A stretch of DNA of 64,000 nt, from NCBI GenBank assembly GCA_964533965.1, contig CAZHNN010000006.1:48845-112844 (forward strand), in the 5' to 3' direction. This DNA is from RGIG3178 sp964533965. Its GTDB lineage: Bacteria > Bacillota > Clostridia > Christensenellales > QAND01. How positions within the stretch are numbered: position 1 is the first letter of the stretch; every line of letters starts with the position of its first letter. The position numbers and the translations under genes are program-made. The notes under the pieces were generated by a model. It worked only from the letters and a program-made list of their open reading frames with translations, did no database searches and had not been told where the DNA came from. Positions 1 to 8,621 of this stretch are shown here, one piece after another.

Positions 1-1548
1 CAGATCCACAGCCATGATGGCGGCTTCGCGCGCCGTCTCGCCGCTGCCCATTCCATCGCAAAGGCAAAACAATTCGCGGCCGCCGCTCAATTTGCAGGAA
101 CTCACCACATCGCCGCATACCCGCGAATCCTTGCGTTTGGATGTAGCAACCCCGCCTTTGATGGTAACAGGCTGTACCTTTGCATATTTGAGAATACACT
201 TACGCTTATTGGGGGAATGGCATGCCGACTGCTGCGGTGACATCGGCGCGCCGCACGCATCGCTTACCGCCCGCCGTATTGTCGACTGGCACAGGCCTTT
301 GCCTGCGCACCCCTGCATGTCCACGCGCACAAGAAGATTGTCTTTTGTTTTCTGAACCGCTACGCCCAATGGCTCAAAGCCACTGAGCATCAGGCGGTGC
401 GCCACCGCCCTTTCCGTTGTGGTATCAAACGTCTCGGCCTTCTCCACGACACGGGCGGTTCGATGCAGCTCCTGCGCGGCCATATCCAGCTGCCGCTGTG
501 CCATACGCACATTGGGCTTGTCGACATTCTGTATTGCCATGACATGCGATGTCTTTTCAAACGCCGCTGCCACTGCCTTGATGCGCTGTGAGGCGTCATA
601 GGAGACCATCCGGGCTCTTGCTGTTCCGGCGGATGCAACCTGGTGGCAGACCAGCGCACACAACATGTCGATATAATGCTGCGGGACAAGAACACAAATA
701 AGCGCAGCTATCATCGCTTCGCCAAGGTGCAACGACAGAGCCGCCGCCTGAAAATAATACGTGAACAGGGCGTTTGTAAGCAAGAAGCCCACCGTTGCAC
801 CAAATTTTCCAAGCCTGCCGCTTATGCCGCCCAACAGGGCGCAAAGTCCTATGTTGCTGACGATCTGGATGGAGGCACCGCCGCACAGCGCCGCCATGCA
901 TCCTACCGCAATGCCAAAGCACCCGCAGACAGCTGCAGGCACGCAGAGCGAGAGCACCATACACATGCTTGCGATGAGGATATGCATCAGGTTTAGCTTC
1001 AACACCGTTATTCCGGCGGTTCCCATCACGATGGAACATACCAGCACGCCAAGCGAAATCGTTTGTGCGCCGGATAAGGGACGCTTGTCCGCGATGCGGG
1101 CAAATCCGTCGAGGGCAACAAGGAAAACCTGCCGGAGGATCACGGCAAGAATGGCGTCCAGGATCGCTATCAGAAACATGTAAGGGCTTTGTAGGCTGTT
1201 GAGGACTCCCGTAAGCAAAAATGTAAAGAACAATGTGTTATGCAGTTTCTTTTTGAGACGGTAGCCGTAAAGGCCCGCGGCCACAGTTGCGATTGACAGG
1301 CCCGTTATTGTCCAGGCAGTGATGGCGGACAACCCAAGGTTGGGCAGCAGCAGACCCAAAGCGCTGCCGAGCGCCGCAAACAGGCCCGCATTTCCTCTTT
1401 GGAACAAAGCCGCACAGTATGCTACGGCAAACGGTGCCAGAATGCCCATCACGCGTATCTGAATCAGCAGCATACCTGTAACCGCCGAAACGAACATTAT
1501 GAAGACCGACTCCAACGATAAACCGGCCAAGCGCTGCGCCCTCTGCAT
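1..1548 (-). CDS. spoIIE: Stage II sporulation protein E (SpoIIE), 5' part, cut by the window edge
   Basis: SpoIIE is the membrane-bound PP2C-type phosphatase that dephosphorylates SpoIIAA and so activates sigma-F in the forespore. The visible frame stays open from the start to base 1. The N-terminal third is a run of hydrophobic segments (LAPFAVAYCAALF, LGLLLPNLGLSAITAW), as in the multi-membrane N-terminus of the family. At the truncated end the protein reads DSRVCGDVV, then LFCLCDGMGSGETAREA, which matches the metal-binding DGMGxG signature of the SpoIIE/PP2C phosphatase domain. About 516 codons are present of a usual ~800. ATG at 1548 is preferred because GAGGGGG lies 8 nt upstream; an in-frame ATG at 1566 lacks a Shine-Dalgarno. 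The gene is divergent from the YdcZ-like gene. Confidence is high on family; the C-terminus is not visible. Confidence 0.88.
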   Translation of the reverse strand, partial: MQRAQRLAGLSLESVFIMFVSAVTGMLLIQIRVMGILAPFAVAYCAALFQRGNAGLFAALGSALGLLLPNLGLSAITAWTITGLSIATVAAGLYGYRLKKKLHNTLFFTFLLTGVLNSLQSPYMFLIAILDAILAVILRQVFLVALDGFARIADKRPLSGAQTISLGVLVCSIVMGTAGITVLKLNLMHILIASMCMVLSLCVPAAVCGCFGIAVGCMAALCGGASIQIVSNIGLCALLGGISGRLGKFGATVGFLLTNALFTYYFQAAALSLHLGEAMIAALICVLVPQHYIDMLCALVCHQVASAGTARARMVSYDASQRIKAVAAAFEKTSHVMAIQNVDKPNVRMAQRQLDMAAQELHRTARVVEKAETFDTTTERAVAHRLMLSGFEPLGVAVQKTKDNLLVRVDMQGCAGKGLCQSTIRRAVSDACGAPMSPQQSACHSPNKRKCILKYAKVQPVTIKGGVATSKRKDSRVCGDVVSSCKLSGGRELFCLCDGMGSGETAREAAIMAVDL

Positions 1549-1590
1549 GCCCCATATCCCCCTCATTTGTTGGTAGAGGGTATTGTCGGC

Positions 1591-1598
1591 TTGTCGAA
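1591..1598 (+). promoter_or_regulatory. Candidate Spo0A box upstream of spoIIE
   Basis: The octamer TTGTCGAA matches the Spo0A box consensus exactly and lies 43 bp upstream of the spoIIE start codon, in the intergenic region shared with the divergent YdcZ-like gene. In Bacillus subtilis spoIIE is directly activated by Spo0A. The box seems close to the start codon for an activator site, and no convincing -35/-10 pair was fixed here, so this is a suggestion only. Confidence 0.4.
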
Positions 1599-1856
1599 TA
1601 AATCGGTGATCTATTCAATATTGGCAAATGCCCATTCTGAAACATCTTTTGCTTTTGTTCGCAGAAAACGAATGCAGACGCCGCAATACCGCATTATGAG
1701 AATACACATTCCGAATCGGTAATGCCTATTGTAACAACCCCTTTGCGCGGTTTTCGTCGCTTGTCGGAGCATCCCCAGGATACGTCAAGATCCGCCAAAT
1801 CTTGTGAAAACATACGCATCAGACTGCTTTTTACCGTTCATACTAGCCGGGAGGTG

Positions 1857-2300
1857 ATGCATTTGATCGGTCTTCTCATGAGCATCCTTGCGGGTGCCGC
1901 CATGAGCGTGCAGGGCGTGATGAACACGCGCCTTGGCGAGCGTATCGGGTTGTATGGTTCCAATGCCTTTGTGCAGGGAACGGCATTTCTGCTTTCCCTG
2001 ATTGCGTTGTGGATCGCAGGAAAAGGAAATTTGAAAGAGCTGCCCAATGTCAGCAAGATATATTGGCTGGGCGGTGCGATTGGCCTTGTAATCACGCTGT
2101 CCGTGATGGTGGGCATCAAACAGCTTGGCCCCACCCTTGCCGTTTCCGTCATATTGATCGCACAGCTGCTTATAGCGGCGCTTATCGATGCCTTTGGATT
2201 GCTGGGAGCGGAAAAAGTGCCTTTTCATTTTGGAAAATATATTGGGCTGGTTCTGATGATAGCGGGGGTCATCGCATTCAAGCGCGATCCCCGTACGTAG
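1857..2300 (+). CDS. DMT-superfamily membrane protein, YdcZ family
   Basis: A small integral membrane protein of 147 residues. It has about five hydrophobic segments, beginning MHLIGLLMSILAGAAMSVQG and ending FGKYIGLVLMIAGVIAF, followed by a short basic tail. The N-terminal signature (GAAMSVQGVMNTRLGERIG) and the length fit the YdcZ (DMT_YdcZ) family of half-size drug/metabolite transporters, which are thought to work as dimers; the substrate is unknown. The frame is open upstream to 1722, but GGGAGGTG immediately before ATG 1857 and the hydrophobic start fix the N-terminus. The gene stands alone, divergent from spoIIE and convergent with the lipoprotein gene that follows, with a shared terminator between. 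Confidence 0.8.
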   Translation: MHLIGLLMSILAGAAMSVQGVMNTRLGERIGLYGSNAFVQGTAFLLSLIALWIAGKGNLKELPNVSKIYWLGGAIGLVITLSVMVGIKQLGPTLAVSVILIAQLLIAALIDAFGLLGAEKVPFHFGKYIGLVLMIAGVIAFKRDPRT

Positions 2301-2329
2301 CAGGGCCATAGCCAAATATCCGCAAACAA

Positions 2330-2360
2330 AAAGCGGGGCATGCCCCGCTTTGATGTGTTT
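2330..2360. terminator. Bidirectional Rho-independent terminator
   Basis: A perfect inverted repeat (AAAGCGGGGCA / TGCCCCGCTTT, 2330-2351) is followed by a T-rich stretch on the plus strand and by T residues on the minus strand. It sits between two convergent genes and can serve both. Confidence 0.85.
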
Positions 2361-2368
2361 TTTGCTGT

Positions 2369-3097
2369 TTATTGGGCGTTTGTATCTGTGCCCGTATCCG
2401 TTTCGTCCCCTTCGATGTAGAGCGTGATGCCCCGTACCTTGTTGTTTTCCATCTGATAAGACAGGCTGTAATACAGCTTCCAGGCTTTTGCATCCTTGAG
2501 CTCGCACCAGCCGTATTCCAACGTATCATAGTCGTAAAAGCCACCCTTGGGAATAAACCGCCCGCCGACGAACGCCCAGTCGGCAATCCAGCTTTCATCC
2601 GCCTCCGCCTTCAGGTCCTTGATGGTATACATCGTATTGTCGGTTCCCTTGCGAAGATAGCTTGCAAGCACCTTCTCTTTGCTATCGCCGATGTTTACGC
2701 CGCGTATCGCGGGGATGCCATACTCCTTGCTGGTCCACTCGATGCCGGTCACCGTGGCGGCAAGGGCCTTGACCTCGTCCGGCAACGTTGTGGCTTCTCC
2801 GTCGGAATCCCCGCCAATGGTGCCATCCTTCGTCAAAACGCAGACGATGAGGTTTCCGCCTTTGCTCTGTATGGTCAGCTGCGTCTGCTTCGCCTCGTTT
2901 CCAAGGTACGCCCAGCTGTAATTTTCCGGTTTGATTGCATTGATATAATCGGCCACCGTATTCTTGCCCGTAAGGATTGCGCTGACATCCTGCGCGGAAA
3001 ACGGTTCGGTGCTCTGCTTTGTGGCTTGTTGCCTTGAGCATCCAAAGAGTAAACCCGCGAATAGTACCAAGGCGATCCATCGATATACTCGTTTCAT
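2369..3097 (-). CDS. Uncharacterised lipoprotein
   Basis: A 242-residue secreted lipoprotein. A basic start (MKRVYRWIA) and a hydrophobic stretch lead into the lipobox LLFGC with the acylated Cys at residue 20, followed by a polar Gln/Ser/Thr-rich linker. The rest is soluble; WTSKEYGIPAIRGVNIGDSKEKVLASY resembles the short SmpA/OmlA-like 'GDSKEKVLxxY' stretch seen in many Firmicute lipoproteins, and the C-terminus is Asp/Thr-rich. I do not recognise a specific family. It is monocistronic on the minus strand, upstream of the terminator at 2330-2360. Location outside the membrane is well supported; function is unknown. Confidence 0.7.
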   Translation of the reverse strand: MKRVYRWIALVLFAGLLFGCSRQQATKQSTEPFSAQDVSAILTGKNTVADYINAIKPENYSWAYLGNEAKQTQLTIQSKGGNLIVCVLTKDGTIGGDSDGEATTLPDEVKALAATVTGIEWTSKEYGIPAIRGVNIGDSKEKVLASYLRKGTDNTMYTIKDLKAEADESWIADWAFVGGRFIPKGGFYDYDTLEYGWCELKDAKAWKLYYSLSYQMENNKVRGITLYIEGDETDTGTDTNAQ

Positions 3098-3235
3098 GCA
3101 ACGACCCCTTTCGATGCAATTACGTTAGCACACCGCGCCAAACTCTGCAACCCGAATCGGGATTTGAGCTTGATAATGCCCAGCGTTACGCAGAGATAGA
3201 AACGCGCTTTGCGAAATGAGTCTATTTCTCTAAGC

Positions 3236-3264
3236 AAAAAGCGCAGACTATTGTCTGCGCTTAT
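3236..3264 (-). terminator. Rho-independent terminator of the tandem lipoprotein genes
   Basis: Stem AAGCGCAGAC / GTCTGCGCTT with a 4-nt loop, followed on the minus strand by TTTTTGC. It lies 26 bp past the stop codon of the downstream lipoprotein gene. Confidence 0.8.
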
Positions 3265-3287
3265 GGCACTTAGTAATATACGAAGCC

Positions 3288-3680
3288 TTATTGCCGTTTG
3301 AAGGTTGCGCCGTCCAAAACCAGCGTATCATCACTGACCTGGTACGAATACGATTTTACTTCGCTGTACCCGATGGAGGCAAGCGAAACGGAGATCCGCA
3401 CTTCTTTGTCGCTTAAGACTTCATACTTGATGTCCGCTAGCGATGTCATTTGCCTGGCAAACGCCGCATCGGACTCGGACAGACCAGCGCTGTTAAAATC
3501 CACGTCTATCGCGAGCTTCCCCTTTTGAAAGGTCAGACTATAGGGAACCTTTATCCCATCCGTCACGGCCGTGTCGCCGGAGACGTATTTCCAAGTCCCT
3601 TCAATGCCCTTTTTGCCACATGAGGCCAGCGTTGCCACCATCACTATCGCAAGGGCTATGGCTGCGATTTTCCGCTTCAT
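3288..3680 (-). CDS. Small lipoprotein, paralogue of the adjacent upstream gene
   Basis: A 130-residue lipoprotein: MKRKIAAIALAIVMVATLASC with the lipobox Cys at residue 21, then GKKGIEGTWKYVSGD. It shares the block IEGxWKYVSG, a central 'ITF/LTFQKGKLxxDVDF' strand pair and a C-terminal LxxDGAxFKRQ with the gene immediately upstream. The layout (short, all-beta, 'GTW' start) is that of lipocalin-like or DUF5640-type lipoproteins, but I cannot assign a family. ATG 3680 was chosen over an upstream in-frame ATG because the signal peptide starts there. It follows its paralogue by 34 bp and is probably co-transcribed. Confidence 0.72.
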   Translation of the reverse strand: MKRKIAAIALAIVMVATLASCGKKGIEGTWKYVSGDTAVTDGIKVPYSLTFQKGKLAIDVDFNSAGLSESDAAFARQMTSLADIKYEVLSDKEVRISVSLASIGYSEVKSYSYQVSDDTLVLDGATFKRQ

Positions 3681-3714
3681 CGAACGGGTCCTGCCTGAGC
3701 TCTTCGGATTTTTC

Positions 3715-4101
3715 CTACTGCTTCTGGAAAACAGCGCCGTCAAAGGTCAGCTTGTTGCCTTCGATCTTGTACTGTACGGTCTGTGTCTGCGTCTGGCCCA
3801 TGAAGGAGACCGTCATTTCGATTTCTGTGGCGCTCTTGATCTTATAGGTGATCGTGATCGCCTTCATCATGGCTTGCGCAGCGGTAAGAGCTTCGCCTGT
3901 CAACCCCATCTTGGAGAAGTCGATATCGAACGTCATTTTGCCGCCGGCGAACGTAATGCTAAAGTTTTCGCCATATTGGGAAAGCGCCTCCGCTTCGCCC
4001 GAGACATACTTCCATTTTCCCTCAATGGGATTTTTGCTGCAGGCGGACAGCGTCAGCACCATCAATGCCGCAAGAATGACAAGAAAAACCTTCTTTTTCA
4101 T
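3715..4101 (-). CDS. Small lipoprotein, first of a tandem pair
   Basis: A 128-residue lipoprotein: MKKKVFLVILAALMVLTLSAC (Cys 21) followed by SKNPIEGKWKYVSGE. It aligns end to end with the next gene: IEGKWKYVSGE versus IEGTWKYVSGD, MTFDIDFSKMGL versus LAIDVDFNSAGL, and LTFDGAVFQKQ versus LVLDGATFKRQ. The second half has a Thr/Gln-rich strand (GQTQTQTVQYKI). The pair looks like a tandem duplication that has since diverged. Function unknown; extracytoplasmic location is well supported. Confidence 0.72.
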   Translation of the reverse strand: MKKKVFLVILAALMVLTLSACSKNPIEGKWKYVSGEAEALSQYGENFSITFAGGKMTFDIDFSKMGLTGEALTAAQAMMKAITITYKIKSATEIEMTVSFMGQTQTQTVQYKIEGNKLTFDGAVFQKQ

Positions 4102-4244
4102 GGTAGAACCCCCATCACAGAATGATACGAACCGTGCTCAAAGGCATACAATTCGCCCGATATCAGTATTATGTCATCTCTTAACGTTGTTTGCAAGGTT
4201 TCCTTATCGCGAATTGTAGAAAATGAGCGGCTTTAAAACAGCAA

Positions 4245-4274
4245 TAACAGGATGGGGCACAATGCTGTGCCCCA
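4245..4274 (-). terminator. Hairpin downstream of fabZ, probable operon terminator
   Basis: A perfect stem TGGGGCAC / GTGCCCCA with a 6-nt loop lies about 30 bp past the fabZ stop. The minus-strand tail is only moderately T-rich, so it is a weak or imperfect intrinsic terminator. Confidence 0.5.
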
Positions 4275-4302
4275 CATAGGATGCATTCTCTATGGATTTC
4301 TG

Positions 4303-4734
4303 TTAAGCAGGATCGCTGATGGAAAATACGAACTCGCAGCTCGCTACGATCTTGTCGCCTACATATGCGTTGCCTTCGCCGATGCCGATGTTGTCTTTTA
4401 GCGTGCCGATGATGGCTTCCAGCTTCAATACATCACCGGGAACAACCTTGGTGTAGAAGCGCGCATTCTTGATCTTGCCAAGAAAGGCTATCTTGCCCTT
4501 CATGTGCTCGAGCGACAAAACGGTGATGCCGCCCAATTGCGCCATTGCTTCGAGGATCAGCACGCCCGGCATGACCTTCTGCTCCGCAAAGTGCCCCATA
4601 AAATACCATTCGTTGCCGCTGACTGCCTTGACACCTATGGCCTTGACGCCGGATTCCAGTTCATCCACGCGATCCACCATCAAAAACGGTTCCCGATGCG
4701 GCAGAATTTTTTTGATGTCCTCAATTCCCAACAT
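4303..4734 (-). CDS. fabZ: 3-hydroxyacyl-ACP dehydratase FabZ
   Basis: Catalyses the dehydration step of type II fatty acid elongation in the cytoplasm. At 143 residues it has the usual FabZ length and hot-dog fold signatures: LPHREPFLMVDRV at 11-23, the catalytic His 48 in YFMGHF, and the catalytic Glu 62 in PGVLILEAMAQ. It is the last gene of the acc/fab operon, 15 bp after fabF. No fabA or fabM-type gene is seen in the window, so how unsaturated fatty acids are made is not evident here. Confidence 0.95.
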   Translation of the reverse strand: MLGIEDIKKILPHREPFLMVDRVDELESGVKAIGVKAVSGNEWYFMGHFAEQKVMPGVLILEAMAQLGGITVLSLEHMKGKIAFLGKIKNARFYTKVVPGDVLKLEAIIGTLKDNIGIGEGNAYVGDKIVASCEFVFSISDPA

Positions 4735-4749
4735 GTTGAACCCTAACCC

Positions 4750-5982
4750 CTATCCTTTTTTGATGATAAGAGAGCTGTTGTGCCCTCCGAAACCAAATGC
4801 GTTTGACATCGCATAAGCCGAGTTGAATTCCTTGGCCTTGCCCTTCACATAGTCAAGCCGGCAATTTTCCCCTTCGTTCTCAAGGCCGATGGTGGGAGGG
4901 GCGATCCCGGAATTCGCCGCAAAGGCGGCGATGATCGCTTCAAAGGCGCCCGCTGCGCCTAACATATGCCCCGTCATGGACTTGGTCGAGCTGACCAGAA
5001 CATTTTTGGCATGATCTCCAAAGCAGCGCTCGATCGCCACGCTTTCGCTGGCATCGTTGGGCGGTGTGCCCGTGCCGTGCGCATTGATGTATCCGATGTC
5101 TTCCGGCTGTATCCCTGCGTCTTCTATCGCAAGACGCATCGCCTGAGCGGCGTAGAGACCTTCGGGTATCGGGGCTGTTATATGGTAGGCATCGCACGTC
5201 TGTGCATAGCCCGCAAATTCGGCAAGGATATTCGCACCGCGCTCCTTGGCGTGCTCTTCGCTCTCCAGCAACATGAACCCTGCGCCTTCAGCCATGACAA
5301 AGCCCTGGCGGTCCTTATCAAACGGGATGCAGGCACGTTTCGGGTCAGCGCTTTCGGTCAGCGCTGTCATTTGGTGGAAGCCCTGTATGGACAACTCCGT
5401 GATCGCGGCTTCTGCGCCGCCAACGAGCACCGCGTCCATACGCCCTTCCTTTACGGCGTAATACGCCTGCCCAAGTGCATCGGAACCCGAAGCACAGGCT
5501 GTCACAACGCTGTAACAAGGACCGTGCAGCCCGAGTCGCATCGCAATGAGGCCCGGTGTGGTATTGATGATGGCTTTTGGAATAAACAGGGCGGATACGC
5601 TTCTTGGACCGTTGTGGATCAATTCATCATGCTGCTCGCAGATGACGTCAATGCCGCCCATGCCGCTGCCCATGATTACGCCTACGCGCGAAGCATTAAA
5701 GCCCGATGATTCCATCTTGCTCTGATTCCACGCCTGGAGCGCCGCCACGATCGCGAACTGCGTGAACCGTGCCATGCGCTTGGCTTCACGTCCGGTTATG
5801 TAGCCCGTCATATCCAGGTTTTTCACTTCGCCCGCCACATGGATGCCGGTGCGCTCCACATCGAAGCTCGTGGCGTGGTCGATGCCGAGCGTTCCATTGA
5901 CAGCAGCCTTAAACGATTCCTCCGCGCTGTGTCCTATGGGCGAAACGGCTCCCATTCCGGTGATACACACCTTGTGCTGCAT
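4750..5982 (-). CDS. fabF: Beta-ketoacyl-ACP synthase II FabF
   Basis: Elongating condensing enzyme that joins malonyl-ACP to acyl-ACP. The catalytic triad is visible: Cys 163 in VVTACASGSDALG, His in NAHGTGTPPND, and His in SMTGHMLGAAGA. The Gly-rich C-terminal NAFGFGGHN is also present. At 410 residues it has the standard length. The frame is open another 30 codons upstream, but that part overlaps the fabG coding end and does not resemble the family; ATG 5982 (MQHKVCITGMG) is the family start, with a GGAAGG-type ribosome binding site. It sits 17 bp downstream of fabG. Confidence 0.95.
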   Translation of the reverse strand: MQHKVCITGMGAVSPIGHSAEESFKAAVNGTLGIDHATSFDVERTGIHVAGEVKNLDMTGYITGREAKRMARFTQFAIVAALQAWNQSKMESSGFNASRVGVIMGSGMGGIDVICEQHDELIHNGPRSVSALFIPKAIINTTPGLIAMRLGLHGPCYSVVTACASGSDALGQAYYAVKEGRMDAVLVGGAEAAITELSIQGFHQMTALTESADPKRACIPFDKDRQGFVMAEGAGFMLLESEEHAKERGANILAEFAGYAQTCDAYHITAPIPEGLYAAQAMRLAIEDAGIQPEDIGYINAHGTGTPPNDASESVAIERCFGDHAKNVLVSSTKSMTGHMLGAAGAFEAIIAAFAANSGIAPPTIGLENEGENCRLDYVKGKAKEFNSAYAMSNAFGFGGHNSSLIIKKG

Positions 5983-5999
5983 AATCCTTCCCCTTTCCC

Positions 6000-6740
6000 T
6001 TATCCCTGCATGGTCATGCCGCCGTCCACCACCAGCACCTGGCCGGTGATGTAAGAGGCGTGATCGCTGCATAAAAAGCCAACCATATGGGCGATTTCTT
6101 CCGGCTTGCCAAAGCGGTTGAGCGGAATCGCCTGTTTCATTTTTAGTTTGATGTCATCGGAGAGCTTGTCGGTCATTGCCGTCTCGATAAAACCCGGTGC
6201 GATCGCGTTTACGCAAATGCTGCGTGAAGCCACTTCCCGCGCGCACGATTTCGTCATGCCGATCATGCCCGCCTTAGCCGCAGCATAGTTCCCCTGCCCC
6301 GCGTTGCCCATGAGTCCCACAACGGAGGAGATGTTCACGATGCGCCCTTTGCGGGCCTTCAAGAGTACCGGCAACGCCGCACGCATCATGTAGAAGCAGC
6401 TGTCCAGATTGGTTTTCATCACACCATGGTATTGATCGTCGGTCATGCGCATCAACAGTCCGTCATCCGCAATGCCGGCGTTGTTCACAAGCGCGTACAG
6501 CGAGCCAAGTTCGGCAACGCATTGGTCAACAAGCTTTTGGCACTGCGAGGGATCTTTTAAATCCGCCGTGAAGACAGCGGCATTCTGCCCCAATGCCTGC
6601 ACCTGCTGCGCGATCTCTTGCGCCGCAGCCACATTGCTGTTGCAATGGATCGCAATGTCAAATCCGTTTCCGGCAAGCTCAAGGCAAATAGCCTTTCCGA
6701 TGCCGCCGGACGCGCCCGTAACCAAAGCTGTCAGACCCAT
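6000..6740 (-). CDS. fabG: 3-oxoacyl-ACP reductase FabG
   Basis: NADPH-dependent short-chain dehydrogenase that reduces 3-ketoacyl-ACP. The Rossmann motif TGASGGIGKA lies close to the N-terminus, followed by NNAGIADDGLL, the catalytic Ser in VNISSVVG and YAAAKAG carrying the catalytic Tyr and Lys. At 246 residues it is typical. ATG 6740 is preferred to GTG 6749 because AAGGGTG lies at proper spacing; it begins one base after the fabD stop, suggesting translational coupling. Confidence 0.95.
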   Translation of the reverse strand: MGLTALVTGASGGIGKAICLELAGNGFDIAIHCNSNVAAAQEIAQQVQALGQNAAVFTADLKDPSQCQKLVDQCVAELGSLYALVNNAGIADDGLLMRMTDDQYHGVMKTNLDSCFYMMRAALPVLLKARKGRIVNISSVVGLMGNAGQGNYAAAKAGMIGMTKSCAREVASRSICVNAIAPGFIETAMTDKLSDDIKLKMKQAIPLNRFGKPEEIAHMVGFLCSDHASYITGQVLVVDGGMTMQG

Positions 6741-6741
6741 G

Positions 6742-7665
6742 TCAATCACCCTTAGATTCTAAAAATGCCGCGAGCGTCTGCGCGTCGCGTACCGATTTAA
6801 CGATAATGTCTTTTCCAACCCTGCGGCTGAGCATCTTGGAGAGCACGTTGGAAGGTCCAACCTCCACAAACCGCGTCACGCCGGAGGCGATCATGTGCTC
6901 CACACATTCATGCCAGCGTAGCCGGGAGCGCATTTGCAGTTTGAGCATTTCCGCTATGTCGGCGCCCTTTGGATATGGCGCGCCAAGCGCTCCGGAGTAT
7001 ACTGCCGCATCGCCCAACGGGTTGAACGATTCACCTTTTAAAACACGATAGAACGCGTCGGAAGCCGAATCCAACAACGGTGCATGCGAAGGCCCGCGTA
7101 CGTTCAACAGCACGGCCATCTTTGCGCCCTTCTTTTCGAATTCCTGTTTGAGCGCATGAAGATCCGTCAGATAGCCTGCCACCACGGATTGCTGCTCCGA
7201 AAGGTGGTTGGCAACATATGTATCCGGCACGCCCTGTATGATCTGCTCCACCTGTTCTATGCCAAGCCCGATGACCGAGAGCATCCCGGCGGACCCTTGG
7301 GGGAATGCCGCGTCCATGATGCGGCCGCGTTCCTGCACGAGCTTTGCGCATTGGGATACATGCAACACACCCGCTGCGGCAAGCGCGCTGTATTCGCCAA
7401 GCGACAGCCCGGCATATGCCTGCGCCTGCACGCCCGACTGGATGAGGGCGTTGTATAGCCCCATCGAATGCGCAAGGATAGCAGGCTGGACGACTTCGCC
7501 GTCCTCAAGACCTTTGCCTTCAAAGCACGCAGCCTTTAAATCAAGGCCCGAGCCTTCACAGCAGGCATCGAACACCTGTCTATAATCGCTGTTGGTTTGG
7601 TACAGATCAGCACCCATGCCAACACTCTGCGCGCCCTGACCCGGAAACAAAAACGCTGTCTTCAT
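6742..7665 (-). CDS. fabD: Malonyl-CoA:ACP transacylase FabD
   Basis: Loads malonate onto ACP. The N-terminal FPGQGAQ loop, the nucleophile Ser 88 in AGLSLGEYSAL and the catalytic His in GPSHAPLL are all present over 307 residues. The start overlaps the fabK stop by 4 nt (ATGA), a common sign of coupled translation in this operon. Confidence 0.95.
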   Translation of the reverse strand: MKTAFLFPGQGAQSVGMGADLYQTNSDYRQVFDACCEGSGLDLKAACFEGKGLEDGEVVQPAILAHSMGLYNALIQSGVQAQAYAGLSLGEYSALAAAGVLHVSQCAKLVQERGRIMDAAFPQGSAGMLSVIGLGIEQVEQIIQGVPDTYVANHLSEQQSVVAGYLTDLHALKQEFEKKGAKMAVLLNVRGPSHAPLLDSASDAFYRVLKGESFNPLGDAAVYSGALGAPYPKGADIAEMLKLQMRSRLRWHECVEHMIASGVTRFVEVGPSNVLSKMLSRRVGKDIIVKSVRDAQTLAAFLESKGD

Positions 7666-8621
7666 AAAAACCTCTTTGAAACCGCGGCAATATCACCCGA
7701 GATAGCGGAAAACGCATGGGCGTCAAACAGCTCCTCGATGATCTCGCGGGCGGTCTGTATCTTATCCACCCGGCAGGCGCTCTGACCGGCCATGAAGGAT
7801 CCCATCTTTACGTCGCCATATACGACGGCCCGCTGCAGCGAACCCTCGCCGAGCTTCTCCACCTTTTTCGCCCCGTCCGGCTCGTATTCGGCGCGCGCAA
7901 GTTCCCGCTCCAGCGGGCTTCTCAACACGCGAACCGGATGTCCGGTTACTCTGCCTGTGACCTTGCTGTCTACATCCTTGGCTTTGATGACGCGCTGCTT
8001 GTACTCGTCGTGCACCCTGCATTCCTGTGCCAGGATGAACCGGGTACCCACCTGCACGCCCGAAGCTCCCAGGCAAAACGCCGCTGCGACCGTGTTTGCA
8101 TCGCAGATGCCGCCCGCAGCCACGACGGGAATATCCACATGGCTTACCACGTGCGGCACGAGCACCATCGTTGTCAACTCACCGATGTGCCCGCCTGCCT
8201 CGCAGCCTTCGGCGATGACGAAATCGGCCCCCATGCGCTGCATCATGACCGCAAGAGCGCTTGAGGCGACGACCGGTGCGACAAGTATCCCTGCCGCCTT
8301 CCATTGCTTGATGTAAGCAGCGGGGTTTCCGGCGCCCGTAATCACCACGGGAACGCGTTCACTGGCCGCAAGTTTGGCCACCTCTTCCACGTACGGGCTC
8401 AACAGCATGACATTCAGGCCAAACGGCTTATCCGTCTTTTCTCTGACCAGGCGGATCTGCTCACGCACCCAATCCGGCGGGGCATTGCCACAGGCTATGA
8501 CGCCAAGCCCTCCCGCCATAGAGACGGCGGCTGCCAGGTTAGCGTCGGATACCCATGCCATGCCACCCTGTATCACCGGAAACTCGATGGACAGAAGCTT
8601 GCAAAGGTCGAATTTAGGCAT
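7662..8621 (-). CDS. fabK: FMN-dependent enoyl-ACP reductase FabK
   Basis: Final reduction step of the elongation cycle. The protein belongs to the 2-nitropropane dioxygenase-like TIM-barrel flavoproteins: FPVIQGGMAWVSD near the N-terminus, VITGAGNP, IAEGCEAGGHIG and VVAAGGICDANTVAAAFCLGASGVQVGTRF (flavin phosphate site). At 319 residues it fits FabK, the enzyme used instead of FabI in Streptococcus and many Clostridia, and its place between acpP and fabD supports this. ATG 8621 overlaps the acpP stop by 8 nt; an upstream start would run further into acpP. Confidence 0.93.
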   Translation of the reverse strand: MPKFDLCKLLSIEFPVIQGGMAWVSDANLAAAVSMAGGLGVIACGNAPPDWVREQIRLVREKTDKPFGLNVMLLSPYVEEVAKLAASERVPVVITGAGNPAAYIKQWKAAGILVAPVVASSALAVMMQRMGADFVIAEGCEAGGHIGELTTMVLVPHVVSHVDIPVVAAGGICDANTVAAAFCLGASGVQVGTRFILAQECRVHDEYKQRVIKAKDVDSKVTGRVTGHPVRVLRSPLERELARAEYEPDGAKKVEKLGEGSLQRAVVYGDVKMGSFMAGQSACRVDKIQTAREIIEELFDAHAFSAISGDIAAVSKRFL

